NCBI RefSeq assembly: GCF_003206065.1
Contig: NZ_PZJQ01000004.1
Coordinates: 1,014,653 to 1,078,652, forward strand
DNA: 64,000 bases
Source: Salinicola halimionae
GTDB lineage: Bacteria; Pseudomonadota; Gammaproteobacteria; Pseudomonadales; Halomonadaceae
Direction: 5' to 3'
Of the stretch, positions 19,863 through 28,679 are shown piece by piece. The notes under the pieces were generated by a model. It was not told where the DNA came from. It did not search any database and worked only from the letters and a program-made list of their open reading frames with translations. Position 1 is the stretch's first letter, and each line of letters opens with the position of its first letter. The translations under genes were made by a program, and so were the position numbers.

Positions 19863-19901
19863 GCCGCCCTGGACGATCAATATTCCAGGGCGGCTTTTTT
19901 T
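19863..19901. terminator. Intrinsic terminator after lolD
   Basis: A perfect 10-bp stem GCCGCCCTGG/CCAGGGCGGC with a 12-nt loop is followed by seven T. It ends lolCD. It also sits just beyond the 3' end of the convergent DUF2062 gene. Confidence 0.93.
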
Positions 19902-19944
19902 GTGTTCTCGCGATGTGGCAAAAGGGAGATCGGAAGCCACGAGA

Positions 19945-20475
19945 TCACGATTTTTGGCGGCGCTGGCGACGCTTCGCCCGTCGCCGCCAACTGCGGTAGA
20001 TATGGAAGCGCCAGATCAGTCGCACCAGCACGTTGCTGACGACGGCCAGGACCAGACCGACAACGACCGAGCCGACGGCCAGCGGCAGAATGATGTGTGC
20101 CATCTGCTCGGCGATCCACATCGTGGTGATGTGATCCGGTATCTGGCGCGCCGGATAATCCAGAAGCCAGGCTCCGACGCGGTAGTTGAAGTAGAACACC
20201 ACCGGCATCGTCAGTGGATTGGTCAACCAGACCAGGCTGACGGACAACGGAAGGTTGGCGCGAAAGCAGTAGGCGCCGAACGCGGCCAGCAGCATTTGAC
20301 AGGGGATCGGCAACATGGCGGCGAACAGCCCGACCATGCAGGCGTTGGCGACGCTGCGGCGAGAGAGCACCCACATCGCTGGATCGCCCAGCATATGGTG
20401 CATGAAACGCAAAGAGCGAGTGCGCTGCAGCCTCTCCTGGCTAGGGATGTAGCGTTGTAACCATCGACGAGACAT
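19945..20475 (-). CDS. DUF2062 membrane protein
   Basis: This is an inner-membrane protein of unknown function in the DUF2062 family. The 176-residue product begins SRRWLQRYIPSQERL, like DUF2062 proteins in pseudomonads, then has two hydrophobic blocks (about 45-95 and 130-160). Between them lies the family hallmark LVWLTNPLTMPVVFYF, and the C-terminus is very basic (RRRAKRRQRRQ). I start at ATG 20475 for agreement with family members; upstream in-frame ATGs exist at 20538 and 20505. It converges on lolCD and is divergent from comEC. No function can be assigned. Confidence 0.88.
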   Translation of the reverse strand: MSRRWLQRYIPSQERLQRTRSLRFMHHMLGDPAMWVLSRRSVANACMVGLFAAMLPIPCQMLLAAFGAYCFRANLPLSVSLVWLTNPLTMPVVFYFNYRVGAWLLDYPARQIPDHITTMWIAEQMAHIILPLAVGSVVVGLVLAVVSNVLVRLIWRFHIYRSWRRRAKRRQRRQKS

Positions 20476-20574
20476 GAGGCCGCTCGCTGAACGAAGAAGG
20501 CCCATTATCCATACAACTCCAAGGCCTCGCCATGCCAAGTCCGTGGTTAAGTCACTGTTCGGGAACTTCCGCCG

Positions 20575-22962
20575 TTGTCGCTCGCTGATATTCGGCGCCT
20601 GGTCAATGCGATAACGCGACGTATGGGCTTGGGGATGCCGTTGGCATTGGCGGCGATAGCCGGTTCGCTGCTGGGATCTCTCATCGGCTCTCTTCCCGGT
20701 TGTCGAAGCGGCGACGCCAGTGTCCTGTGCTGGAGCGTGTACGGAGGAGGCGTCCTGCTGCTGGCAGTATCGGTATGGAAACGTTCGCTATGGGGTGGCG
20801 CCGTGATGTTGGCGTTGCTGGTTTGCCTGTATGGCGTCGCTCAGCAGCGTGAGGGTGTGCTGCCGCCGGCTCTCGCCGGACACGACTTCACGCTGACCGG
20901 AAGAATTCAGACGCTGGAGGTCGACTCGCGCCGGGCGCGATTCCGGTTCGAGATCGATGGCTGTCGACCTCGCAGCACCGACGACAAGTGCCCCGTCAGC
21001 CGGTGGGTCAGGCTCTCCTGGTACGACGCTCCCGGGCTCGAGAGAGGGGAGCGCTGGGAACTCACTGCGCGGCTGCGTCAACCGTTGGGATTTGCCAATC
21101 CCGAGACGTTCGATTATGGCGCCTGGCTATGGCGTGAAGGTATCCAGGCGCTCGGTTATGTCCGTGATGACACGCCGCGACGAATCGCCGTCGCGCCGTT
21201 CTCCCTTCGCCAGAACGCGCTCGAGCAATTGGAATCGGTAGACATCTCTGCGCTGGGCAAGCGCTGGCTGGGTGCATTGACACTGGGCGCGGGTGATCGT
21301 CTCGACGATGGTGATTGGCGACTGCTGAACGCCACCGGCACGACGCATCTGATGGTCATCTCCGGACTTCATGTCGGGCTGATTGCGGCACTTTTTCTAT
21401 GGCTGTCGAGGCGGCTATCCCGTTGGCTTCAGCCGATGTCCTGGCGAATGACAATCTGGCCCTGGCTGGTAGCCGGTGTGGCCGCTTTCGCCTACGCGGG
21501 TCTGGCCGGCTTCGAGCCTCCCGCCGTTCGCGCTGCGATCATGGTCTCGGTGGGATTGTGGGCGGCGAGCGGGCGCCATGCGCCGGGCTGGTGGCAAGCC
21601 TGGTGGCTGGCTCTGGCACTGGTAGTGATCAGTGACCCCTTGGCGCCGTGGCGGCCCGGATTGTGGCTCTCGTTTGCCGCGGTGGCGGTGCTGATTCTGG
21701 CGTGGTCGGGGCGCCCACGACCCTCCGGATGGCGAAGCGGCAGCATCGCGCTGCTGCGCAGTCAATGGCTGTTGGCACCGATCATGGCCGCCGCAGTCCT
21801 GCTCGCCTTTGGACGGCTGGCGCCGCTGGCACCGTTGATCAATCTGTTTGCCGTCCCGCTCGTGGGCAGCGTGATGGTACCGCTCGGCTTTCTGGGATGG
21901 CCGTTCGCCGCCTGGCCAGCGCTGGCTAGTTGGGTCTGGTGGCCTTTCGATTGTCTGGCCAATGCGCTGGCATTCATGCTCGCCACGGCGTCCGATGGTT
22001 TGCCGCTGTGGACGCCCGACCCCTGGTGGCGATGGCCGGTGTCAATCGCTTTGCTGCTGTGGGGCATGGTCTGGTTGCTGCCAGGTGTGGAGCGCCCAAC
22101 TCGGGTCTGGGCCTGCCTGACATTGCTGTTCATCGTGTCACTGCTCCCCGGCCCTGGCCTGGAGGAAGGTCAGTTGATCGTTACCGTCTACGATGTCGGC
22201 CAGGGCCAATTGGTGCAACTCGAGACGCGGGATCGACGGGTGCTGATGGATACCGGCCCTCGCTTTGCCTCGGGTTTCATGCCGGCGGCCTTGCTGTGGC
22301 CGTCGGGACAGCGATTCGACGACGTGGTCGTTACCCACAGCGATACCGATCACGCGGGCGGTATCGCCGCACTGCAACGCGACTATCGCGTCGAGCGCTG
22401 GTGGGCGCCACGGGGAAACGATCTGGCGCTACCGTCGCGCCCTTGCGAGGCCGGCGGAGAGTGGCACGACGACAACGTCTCCTGGCGATTCCTGTCTCCG
22501 CCGCCGGGCGAGATCGCCGCGAACCGCAATGATCGCTCCTGTGTGCTGCTGGTGACCTTGGGCGCGCGGCGGGTATTGATTACCGGTGACGCTGGCGCTG
22601 ACCCAGAGCGCGCGATTGCCGATAATTTGCGGCAGGGGGCATTGGGTGCGCAACCCATTGACGTGCTGGTAGCGGGCCATCACGGTAGTGCGACTAGCTC
22701 ATCGCCTGCGCTGATCGCCGCCACTCGCCCAGCCGAAGTGATCTTCAGCAGCGGGCGGGGCAATCCGTTCGGCCATCCGGCGCCCGCGGTCGTGCAGCGC
22801 TTCATCGATGCCGGTAGCCGAGTCTGGAACACCGCCTACGACGGCGCCGTGCGCGTCACGTTATCGGCGTCCGGTGTCGAAGTGCGTACCCAGCGCCATC
22901 CTGGGTGGTCGCGACGGCCGGCTGTCGACCGCGAGTCTGTTGGGGTAGAATCCAGCCCCTGA
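20575..22962 (+). CDS. comEC: DNA uptake channel protein ComEC/Rec2
   Basis: ComEC forms the inner-membrane channel for single-stranded DNA during natural transformation. The 795-residue protein has N-terminal membrane spans, a DUF4131-like soluble segment and the competence domain GTTHLMVISGLHVGLIA. Many helices follow, and then a C-terminal metallo-beta-lactamase-like domain with THSDTDHAGG and AGHHGSATSSS. The start is uncertain: TTG 20575 gives the longest frame, ATG 20623 (MGLGMPL) is an alternative, and neither has a clear ribosome binding site. The gene appears intact, so competence is possible, but pilus genes are not in the window. Confidence 0.92.
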   Translation: MSLADIRRLVNAITRRMGLGMPLALAAIAGSLLGSLIGSLPGCRSGDASVLCWSVYGGGVLLLAVSVWKRSLWGGAVMLALLVCLYGVAQQREGVLPPALAGHDFTLTGRIQTLEVDSRRARFRFEIDGCRPRSTDDKCPVSRWVRLSWYDAPGLERGERWELTARLRQPLGFANPETFDYGAWLWREGIQALGYVRDDTPRRIAVAPFSLRQNALEQLESVDISALGKRWLGALTLGAGDRLDDGDWRLLNATGTTHLMVISGLHVGLIAALFLWLSRRLSRWLQPMSWRMTIWPWLVAGVAAFAYAGLAGFEPPAVRAAIMVSVGLWAASGRHAPGWWQAWWLALALVVISDPLAPWRPGLWLSFAAVAVLILAWSGRPRPSGWRSGSIALLRSQWLLAPIMAAAVLLAFGRLAPLAPLINLFAVPLVGSVMVPLGFLGWPFAAWPALASWVWWPFDCLANALAFMLATASDGLPLWTPDPWWRWPVSIALLLWGMVWLLPGVERPTRVWACLTLLFIVSLLPGPGLEEGQLIVTVYDVGQGQLVQLETRDRRVLMDTGPRFASGFMPAALLWPSGQRFDDVVVTHSDTDHAGGIAALQRDYRVERWWAPRGNDLALPSRPCEAGGEWHDDNVSWRFLSPPPGEIAANRNDRSCVLLVTLGARRVLITGDAGADPERAIADNLRQGALGAQPIDVLVAGHHGSATSSSPALIAATRPAEVIFSSGRGNPFGHPAPAVVQRFIDAGSRVWNTAYDGAVRVTLSASGVEVRTQRHPGWSRRPAVDRESVGVESSP

Positions 22963-23091
22963 ATGCGCCCGCGCCGTGCGGTGGATTACGTGGTCGCCAG
23001 CGGCCGTCCGTTCGACATCTTGTCCGGGCGGCCACCTTGGTGGACGGTACGCACGCCGGGTGTCGATTTTTCCCAGTCGAACGGAGTCAAC

Positions 23092-24831
23092 GTGTCACGA
23101 GCTTCCAGTTGGGCACTCTACCGACGTCTTCTCGAATACGTCCGCGTCGAGTGGCGCTCCTTCGCCTTGGCGGTGGCCGGCTATGCGATCTATGCGGCCT
23201 CGAGCACCGCGTTGGCAGAAATGATGAAACGCCTGATCGACGGGATACAGCATCCCGACGCGAGTTTTCGTTATTTTCTGCCGCTGTTCGTGATCGGCAT
23301 GTTTGCGGCGCGTGGCGTGGGGACTTTTCTAGGGACCTATTTCATGAGCAACGTGGCCCGTAACGTGGTGCACCGGTTACGTTGCAACGTTTTCAATCAC
23401 ATGTTGCACATGCCGGGGCGCTTCTTCGACACGCACTCTAGCGGCCATCTGATCTCACGGGTGACTTATCACGTCGAGCAGGTGACCGGAGCAGCCACCA
23501 ACGCGATCACGATCATTCTGCGAGAAGGTCTGTTCGTGATCGGCTTGATCGGTTACCTCTTATGGACCAACTGGTTGCTGACGCTGATTTTCATGTGCGT
23601 CACGCCGTTGATCGGACTCGTGGTGCGCTATACCAGCAAGCGTTTTCGCCAGATCTCGCGACGCATCCAGAACTCCATGGGCGATGTGACACACGTGGCG
23701 TCCGAAGCTTTGAGCGGCTATCGGGTGGTGCGAACGCACGGCGCGGAAGAGTACGAGAAACGCCGCTTCGAGGCCGTCAGCAACTACAATCGCGAGCAGA
23801 GCATCAAGGAGGCGATGACCAAGGCGACCAGCACGCCGATCATCCAGCTACTGGTGGCCCTCGCGCTGGCCGGGCTCGTATGGTTGGCGATGGCGCCGGA
23901 GTTGATGAACGCGATGACGCCGGGCGAATTCGTGGCGTTCATTACCGCCGCATCGCTGATGGCCAAGCCGATTCGCTCACTGACCGACGTCAACAGCATC
24001 ATCCAGAAAGGACTGTCGGCATCGCAGGAGTTGTTCGGCTTGCTTAGCCAACCCACGGAACGAGACGAGGGTACCCGTCTGCCAGAGCACCTGGCGGGAC
24101 GCGTGCGCTTCGAAGACGTACGGTTTGCCTATGGCGACGATCAACCGCAGGTTCTCAAGGGCATCGATCTCGATGTGCCTGCGGGGCAGATGGTGGCGAT
24201 CGTGGGCCGTTCGGGCAGCGGCAAGTCGACGCTGATGGGCCTCTTGCCTCGATTCTATCGTCCCACCGAGGGCCGCATCCTGATCGACGATATCGATATT
24301 CAGGAGTATCAGCTATCGCCGTTGCGTCAGCAGATTGCGCTGGTCTCTCAGCAAGTGACGCTGTTCAACACGACCATCGCCGACAATATCGCTTACGGTG
24401 TGCCCGAGGCGAGTCGCGAGCAGATCGAATCTGCAGCGCAAGCGGCCTATGCGCACGAGTTCATCGAACAGCTACCGAAGGGCTACGACACCGTGGTCGG
24501 GGATAACGGGGTCATGCTATCCGGCGGCCAGCGTCAGCGTCTGGCGATCGCTCGGGCCATTTTCAAGGATGCGCCGGTGCTGATCCTGGACGAAGCGACC
24601 TCGGCGCTGGATACCGAATCCGAGCGTTACATCCAGCGCGCGCTGGAAGTCGTCTGTCGGGATCGCACCACGTTTGTCATTGCTCATCGGCTGTCGACCA
24701 TCGAACGCGCCGACCGTATCGTGGTCATGGAGCAGGGCAATCTTGTCGAGCAAGGCACGCATGCCGAGCTGCTGGCGCAGGGAGGCGCCTACGCGTCACT
24801 CTATCAACTGCAGTTCCAGGAACCCGCGTGA
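23092..24831 (+). CDS. msbA: Lipid A export ATP-binding/permease MsbA
   Basis: MsbA flips lipid A-core across the inner membrane. The product is 579 residues (E. coli 582): an N-terminal six-helix domain, then the ATPase with Walker A GRSGSGKST, signature LSGGQRQRLAIARA and Walker B LILDEATSALD. I start at GTG 23092 because GGAG is 5 nt upstream; the frame is open back to 22963 but that stretch shows no similarity to MsbA. The stop overlaps the lpxK start (GTGA), consistent with a lipid A operon. Confidence 0.95.
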   Translation: MSRASSWALYRRLLEYVRVEWRSFALAVAGYAIYAASSTALAEMMKRLIDGIQHPDASFRYFLPLFVIGMFAARGVGTFLGTYFMSNVARNVVHRLRCNVFNHMLHMPGRFFDTHSSGHLISRVTYHVEQVTGAATNAITIILREGLFVIGLIGYLLWTNWLLTLIFMCVTPLIGLVVRYTSKRFRQISRRIQNSMGDVTHVASEALSGYRVVRTHGAEEYEKRRFEAVSNYNREQSIKEAMTKATSTPIIQLLVALALAGLVWLAMAPELMNAMTPGEFVAFITAASLMAKPIRSLTDVNSIIQKGLSASQELFGLLSQPTERDEGTRLPEHLAGRVRFEDVRFAYGDDQPQVLKGIDLDVPAGQMVAIVGRSGSGKSTLMGLLPRFYRPTEGRILIDDIDIQEYQLSPLRQQIALVSQQVTLFNTTIADNIAYGVPEASREQIESAAQAAYAHEFIEQLPKGYDTVVGDNGVMLSGGQRQRLAIARAIFKDAPVLILDEATSALDTESERYIQRALEVVCRDRTTFVIAHRLSTIERADRIVVMEQGNLVEQGTHAELLAQGGAYASLYQLQFQEPA

Positions 24832-25847
24832 CACCGATCGAACGCGCCTGGTATCGCGGGGCTCGCTGGCTGACGTTGCTCAGTCCGCTGGAAGCCCTCT
24901 ACCGTCATGTCGTGAAGCGGCGACGCGAAGCATACCGCTCGGGCCGCCGTGAGGTATGGCAGCCGCCGGTACCGGTGGTCGTGGTGGGCAATCTATCGGT
25001 CGGCGGCACGGGCAAATCACCGTTGGTGGCTTGGCTGGTGCGCTGGCTCGAGGACAACGGCTGGCGGCCGGGTATCGTATCCCGGGGTTACGGCGGCAAG
25101 GCCGACACCTATCCATTGTCGGTGTCTGCCGAGACGCCGGTCGCGCAAAGCGGCGACGAGCCCTTGATGCTTGCCCAGCAGACGGGGGTGCCCGTGGCCG
25201 TCGACCCCGATCGTTCGCAGGCGGCGCGCAGGCTCCTTGAATGGTCCCATTGCGATATTCTGATCGCCGACGATGGCCTGCAGCATTACGCGCTGGGGCG
25301 AGCGCTGGAACTGGTGGTGATTGATGGGGCGCGGGGATTCGGCAACCGTCACTGTCTTCCTCGGGGCCCGCTACGCGAGCCGCTTCAGCGTCTGACCGAG
25401 GTCGATGCCATGATCGGGAACGGCGGGCTCGGATCGCTGTCCGATACTGATGCGGAAGGAGTGCCGCGGTTCACGATGACGCTTTCGCCTACGGCCTGGC
25501 GGCACCTGAAAAGCGGGGTTCGTCATCCTGTCGAACCGACGCCGTTCGCGCTGGATGCCCCCGTTGCGGCGTTAGTCGGTATCGGCCACCCACAGCGCTT
25601 TTTCAATACCCTCGACGCCTTGCAGATCCCCCATCATGAGTATGCCTTCGGCGATCATCACCGATTTTCAGCCGCCGATCTGCCTGTCGGGCCGACGACC
25701 GTGGTGATGACGGCAAAGGACGCGGTGAAATGCCTGGATTTTGTCGATGATCGCTGCTGGGTTCTGGATGTCGAAGCGGTCCCGGAAGCGGCATTCATCG
25801 ACTGGTGGCGTGCGCGGGTCGATGAATGGAAGCTACGCTCGCATTAG
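24828..25847 (+). CDS. lpxK: Tetraacyldisaccharide 4'-kinase
   Basis: LpxK phosphorylates the 4' position of the lipid A precursor at the inner membrane. The 339-residue protein starts with TPIERAWYRG and an amphipathic or hydrophobic stretch. The P-loop is GNLSVGGTGKSP (about residues 44-55) and ILIADDGLQHYALGR follows. The GTG start overlaps the msbA stop by 4 bases. A 144-bp gap with no clear signal follows before the Trm112-like gene. Confidence 0.96.
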   Translation: MTPIERAWYRGARWLTLLSPLEALYRHVVKRRREAYRSGRREVWQPPVPVVVVGNLSVGGTGKSPLVAWLVRWLEDNGWRPGIVSRGYGGKADTYPLSVSAETPVAQSGDEPLMLAQQTGVPVAVDPDRSQAARRLLEWSHCDILIADDGLQHYALGRALELVVIDGARGFGNRHCLPRGPLREPLQRLTEVDAMIGNGGLGSLSDTDAEGVPRFTMTLSPTAWRHLKSGVRHPVEPTPFALDAPVAALVGIGHPQRFFNTLDALQIPHHEYAFGDHHRFSAADLPVGPTTVVMTAKDAVKCLDFVDDRCWVLDVEAVPEAAFIDWWRARVDEWKLRSH

Positions 25848-25991
25848 GGCGTTTCGCTCCGTCAGCGTTCTGCTCTGGTCCCGTTCTGCTCTAGAATAAC
25901 GATGGCGATGGCGCGATCATGTCGCCAGGCCTTCGTATCGGTTCATCCCATGCGTGATGGCACAACAGGATTTTTTTGAGAAGGAATGGCC

Positions 25992-26192
25992 ATGGATAAG
26001 GAATTGATAGCGATGCTGATCTGCCCGGTCAGCCACAGCGAGCTGACTTACGACCGCGACCGTCAAGAGCTCAAGAGCTCTGTCAGTGGGCTGGCCTATC
26101 CGGTTCGAGATGGCATTCCCGTGATGCTGGAGAACGAAGCCCGAATCATGCCTACCGAGGAAAAACTCGGTAAGGCAGCGCCGGCGCCATGA
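25992..26192 (+). CDS. Trm112/UPF0434 family small protein, zinc motif degenerate
   Basis: Members of this YcaR-like family are found between lpxK and kdsB in many gamma-proteobacteria. The 66-residue protein keeps the core [18 protein letters not shown]. Related proteins have CPxC plus a second CK knuckle; here these read CPVSH and LKSS, so only one Cys remains and zinc binding is doubtful. I prefer ATG 25992, six bases after GAGAAGGA; an ATG at 25986 has no spacing. The stop overlaps kdsB. The family function in bacteria is not settled. Confidence 0.9.
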   Translation: MDKELIAMLICPVSHSELTYDRDRQELKSSVSGLAYPVRDGIPVMLENEARIMPTEEKLGKAAPAP

Positions 26193-26962
26193 CTGATTTC
26201 GTCGTCGTGATTCCGGCCCGTTACGGTTCCAGCCGACTGCCCGGTAAACCGCTGATGGAAATCAACGGCCTGCCGATGGTCCAGCACGTCTGGCAACGGG
26301 CCAACGAAAGCGGTGCGTCCCGGATAGTGATCGCCACCGATGACTCACGGATCGAACGGGCTGCCCAAGACTTCGGTGCCGAAGTGGTCATGACGCGAAG
26401 CGACCATCCTTCTGGCACCGATCGGCTGGCAGAGGTCGCGGCCGCGCTCCAGCTGGCCGCGGAGACCATTGTCGTCAACGTTCAGGGCGATGAGCCTTTA
26501 CTGCCGTCCAGCGCGATTGATCGCGTTGCCGAGAGGCTTGCTGCCGACGCCCAAGCGTCCATCTCGACGCTGGCCGAACCGATTCATGACGTCGATACGC
26601 TGTTCAATCCCAACGTCGTCAAGGTCGTCACCGACTTGACGGGGCGCGCGCTCTATTTCTCGCGAGCGCCGATCCCGTGGGACCGGAACGCCTGGAAGAC
26701 CCAGCCGCCGACGCTGCTCGAGACCGACGCGTGGCTGCGACATATCGGCCTTTACGCTTATCGTGTCGGATTTCTGGCCGACTATGTCAATTGGTTGCCG
26801 GCACCGCTCGAACAGCTGGAACAGCTAGAACAGCTGCGGGCGCTCCAACACGGGCATCTCATTCAAGTAGCGACCGTTTCTTCGTCGCTGCCTGGGGGCG
26901 TTGACACTCAGGAGGACCTGGAACGCGTGCGCCTGCATTTTCTGCAGCGGAGCGAGGCATGA
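26189..26962 (+). CDS. kdsB: CMP-KDO synthetase
   Basis: KdsB activates KDO as CMP-KDO for lipopolysaccharide inner core synthesis. The 257-residue cytidylyltransferase has the N-terminal nucleotide loop [25 protein letters not shown] and a late [13 protein letters not shown]. Near residue 208 there is a small LEQ triplet ([10 protein letters not shown]) encoded by near-identical 9-base units, one unit more than I recall in E. coli. It overlaps the genes on both sides by 4 bases. Confidence 0.97.
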   Translation: MTDFVVVIPARYGSSRLPGKPLMEINGLPMVQHVWQRANESGASRIVIATDDSRIERAAQDFGAEVVMTRSDHPSGTDRLAEVAAALQLAAETIVVNVQGDEPLLPSSAIDRVAERLAADAQASISTLAEPIHDVDTLFNPNVVKVVTDLTGRALYFSRAPIPWDRNAWKTQPPTLLETDAWLRHIGLYAYRVGFLADYVNWLPAPLEQLEQLEQLRALQHGHLIQVATVSSSLPGGVDTQEDLERVRLHFLQRSEA

Positions 26963-27453
26963 ATCAGTCACGGTTCGAATGGCGAATTCTGTTCGTGTGC
27001 ATGGGCAATATCTGTCGCTCTCCCACGGCGGAAGGCATGTTGAGAAAGCGTCTCGATGACGAGGGTCTCGCGGATCGTGTCGAGATAGATTCCTGCGGGA
27101 CAGGTGACTGGCACGTCGGCGCACCACCGGATAGTCGCGCCATTCAGGCCGCCGCCGATCTGGGTATCGATCTCGGTGCGCTGCGTGGGCGTCAGTTGTC
27201 TATCGAGGACTTTGCGCATTTCGATGAAATTTTGGTGATGGACGCCGACAACCTCGAGCGTGTGCTCGACCTGGAGCCGGCCGGCAGCCGGGCACGGGTA
27301 TCGCGTCTACTTCACTATGCCGGGCAGCCAGGTCAGGACGTGCCGGATCCCTATTTCGGAGGCGAGGCAGGCTTTCAACAAGTGCTGGAGCAGTTGGCGC
27401 TTGCCGTGGAAGGGCTGGTGACGTCGTTGCGGCAGCGTCTGGACGTGATCTGA
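26959..27453 (+). CDS. Low-molecular-weight protein-tyrosine phosphatase
   Basis: This cytoplasmic phosphatase has the active-site loop [14 protein letters not shown] with Cys14 and Arg20, and the general acid in DPYFGG. The length of 164 residues is normal. It is embedded between kdsB and murB with overlaps on both sides, as in Pseudomonas (ptpA position). There is no partner tyrosine kinase nearby, so the substrate is unknown; a role in polysaccharide control is only one possibility. Confidence 0.93.
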   Translation: MNQSRFEWRILFVCMGNICRSPTAEGMLRKRLDDEGLADRVEIDSCGTGDWHVGAPPDSRAIQAAADLGIDLGALRGRQLSIEDFAHFDEILVMDADNLERVLDLEPAGSRARVSRLLHYAGQPGQDVPDPYFGGEAGFQQVLEQLALAVEGLVTSLRQRLDVI

Positions 27454-28496
27454 TGTCTTCACGGCAGAATGCGGTTAGCGGTTTGGTGATCGATCATGAC
27501 CTTTCCGACGCCAATACCTTGGCATTGCCCAGTCGGGCTGAGCGCTTCTGGCATGCCCGCGTGGAACGTGATGTCATCGATGGGCTGGAACTGGCCAATG
27601 CGCAAGGCTGGCCGATCACGGTAGTGGGCGGCGGCAGCAATCTGTTGTTACCGCCAGCGGTCGGTGGACTCACGCTGCGGGCGGATATCGAGGGCACGAC
27701 GTTTCGCGCCGGAGACGGCGGTGCGGTCCACGTCGAGGTCGGGGCGGGGGTCGGTTGGCATGCGCTGGTCGATGCCTGCGTCGAGCGCGAAGTGTGGGGG
27801 CTCGAAAATCTGGCGCTGATCCCCGGTCTGGCCGGAGCGGCGCCGATTCAAAATATTGGCGCATACGGCGTCGAACTGGCCGATGTGATCGATTGGGTCG
27901 AGTTGGCGGATCGGCGTGACTCTCGTGTGCACCGGTTGGAACGAGATGCCTGCGGCCTCGGCTATCGCGACAGTATCTTCAAGCAAGAGTTGGCCGATCG
28001 AGTCGTTATCACTCGGCTTGGGCTGACGCTGTCGACGCGCCCGCGGCCACAGCTCGATTACGGGGTCTTGCGTGATCGTGTAGCGACAACGCCGAGCGCG
28101 CGAGAGGTGTTCGAGGCCGTTTGCGCCATCCGTCGGGAGAAGCTCCCGGATCCGGCTCTGACACCCAATGCGGGAAGCTTCTTCAAGAATCCGTTAGTCA
28201 CCGAGGCGACCGCTTCACGCTTGCTAAGACAAGCGCCTGACATGCCGCACTATCCGCAGCCCAACGGTCAGGTCAAGCTGGCCGCCGGTTGGCTGATCGA
28301 CCAGTGCGGTTTGAAAGGGCGACGTAAGGGAGCTTTCGGCGTTCATGATCGCCAGGCTCTGGTGCTGGTTCACTTCGGAGGCGGCACGCTCGACGGACTG
28401 ATCGCATTCGCCGACGAGCTGGTCGACATCGTTCACGCGCGGTTTGGCGTCGTGCTCGAGCGCGAGCCGCGCCGTGTCGATGCGTCGCGTGGATGA
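27453..28496 (+). CDS. murB: UDP-N-acetylenolpyruvoylglucosamine reductase
   Basis: MurB makes UDP-N-acetylmuramate using NADPH and FAD, an early step of peptidoglycan synthesis. The 347-residue length fits the E. coli type. FAD-binding stretches include VVGGGSNLLL and ENLALIPGLAGAAPIQNIGAYG. The active-site Ser and surrounding region are in NAGSFFKNP, and a late WLIDQCGLKG is present. Its ATG shares one base with the preceding TGA. A bidirectional terminator follows 129 bp after the stop. Confidence 0.97.
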   Translation: MSSRQNAVSGLVIDHDLSDANTLALPSRAERFWHARVERDVIDGLELANAQGWPITVVGGGSNLLLPPAVGGLTLRADIEGTTFRAGDGGAVHVEVGAGVGWHALVDACVEREVWGLENLALIPGLAGAAPIQNIGAYGVELADVIDWVELADRRDSRVHRLERDACGLGYRDSIFKQELADRVVITRLGLTLSTRPRPQLDYGVLRDRVATTPSAREVFEAVCAIRREKLPDPALTPNAGSFFKNPLVTEATASRLLRQAPDMPHYPQPNGQVKLAAGWLIDQCGLKGRRKGAFGVHDRQALVLVHFGGGTLDGLIAFADELVDIVHARFGVVLEREPRRVDASRG

Positions 28497-28624
28497 GTGG
28501 TCTGTTCGTTTCCGGACTTGGGGTTGGCATGGGATCGGCAACTGATAGTGGCGAACCGCTGGTCAAGATAAGCCGTAAGTAACCGGACCTCGAAACCCAA
28601 TGGAGTCGATACCGTTAGACAAGA

Positions 28625-28653
28625 AAAAGCCCAGACAAATTGTCTGGGCTTTT
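28625..28653. terminator. Bidirectional terminator between murB and rne
   Basis: A perfect 13-bp stem AAAAGCCCAGACA, loop AAT, TGTCTGGGCTTTT ends in T on either strand. It can stop both the murB transcript and the converging rne transcript. Confidence 0.95.
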
Positions 28654-28679
28654 CGCTTCCTGGGCGACGTTTCGGCCGA

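Noticed and set aside
26971-26984. GGTTCGAAT resembling a tRNA T-arm
   Set aside because: Lies inside the phosphatase gene with no acceptor or anticodon stem around it.
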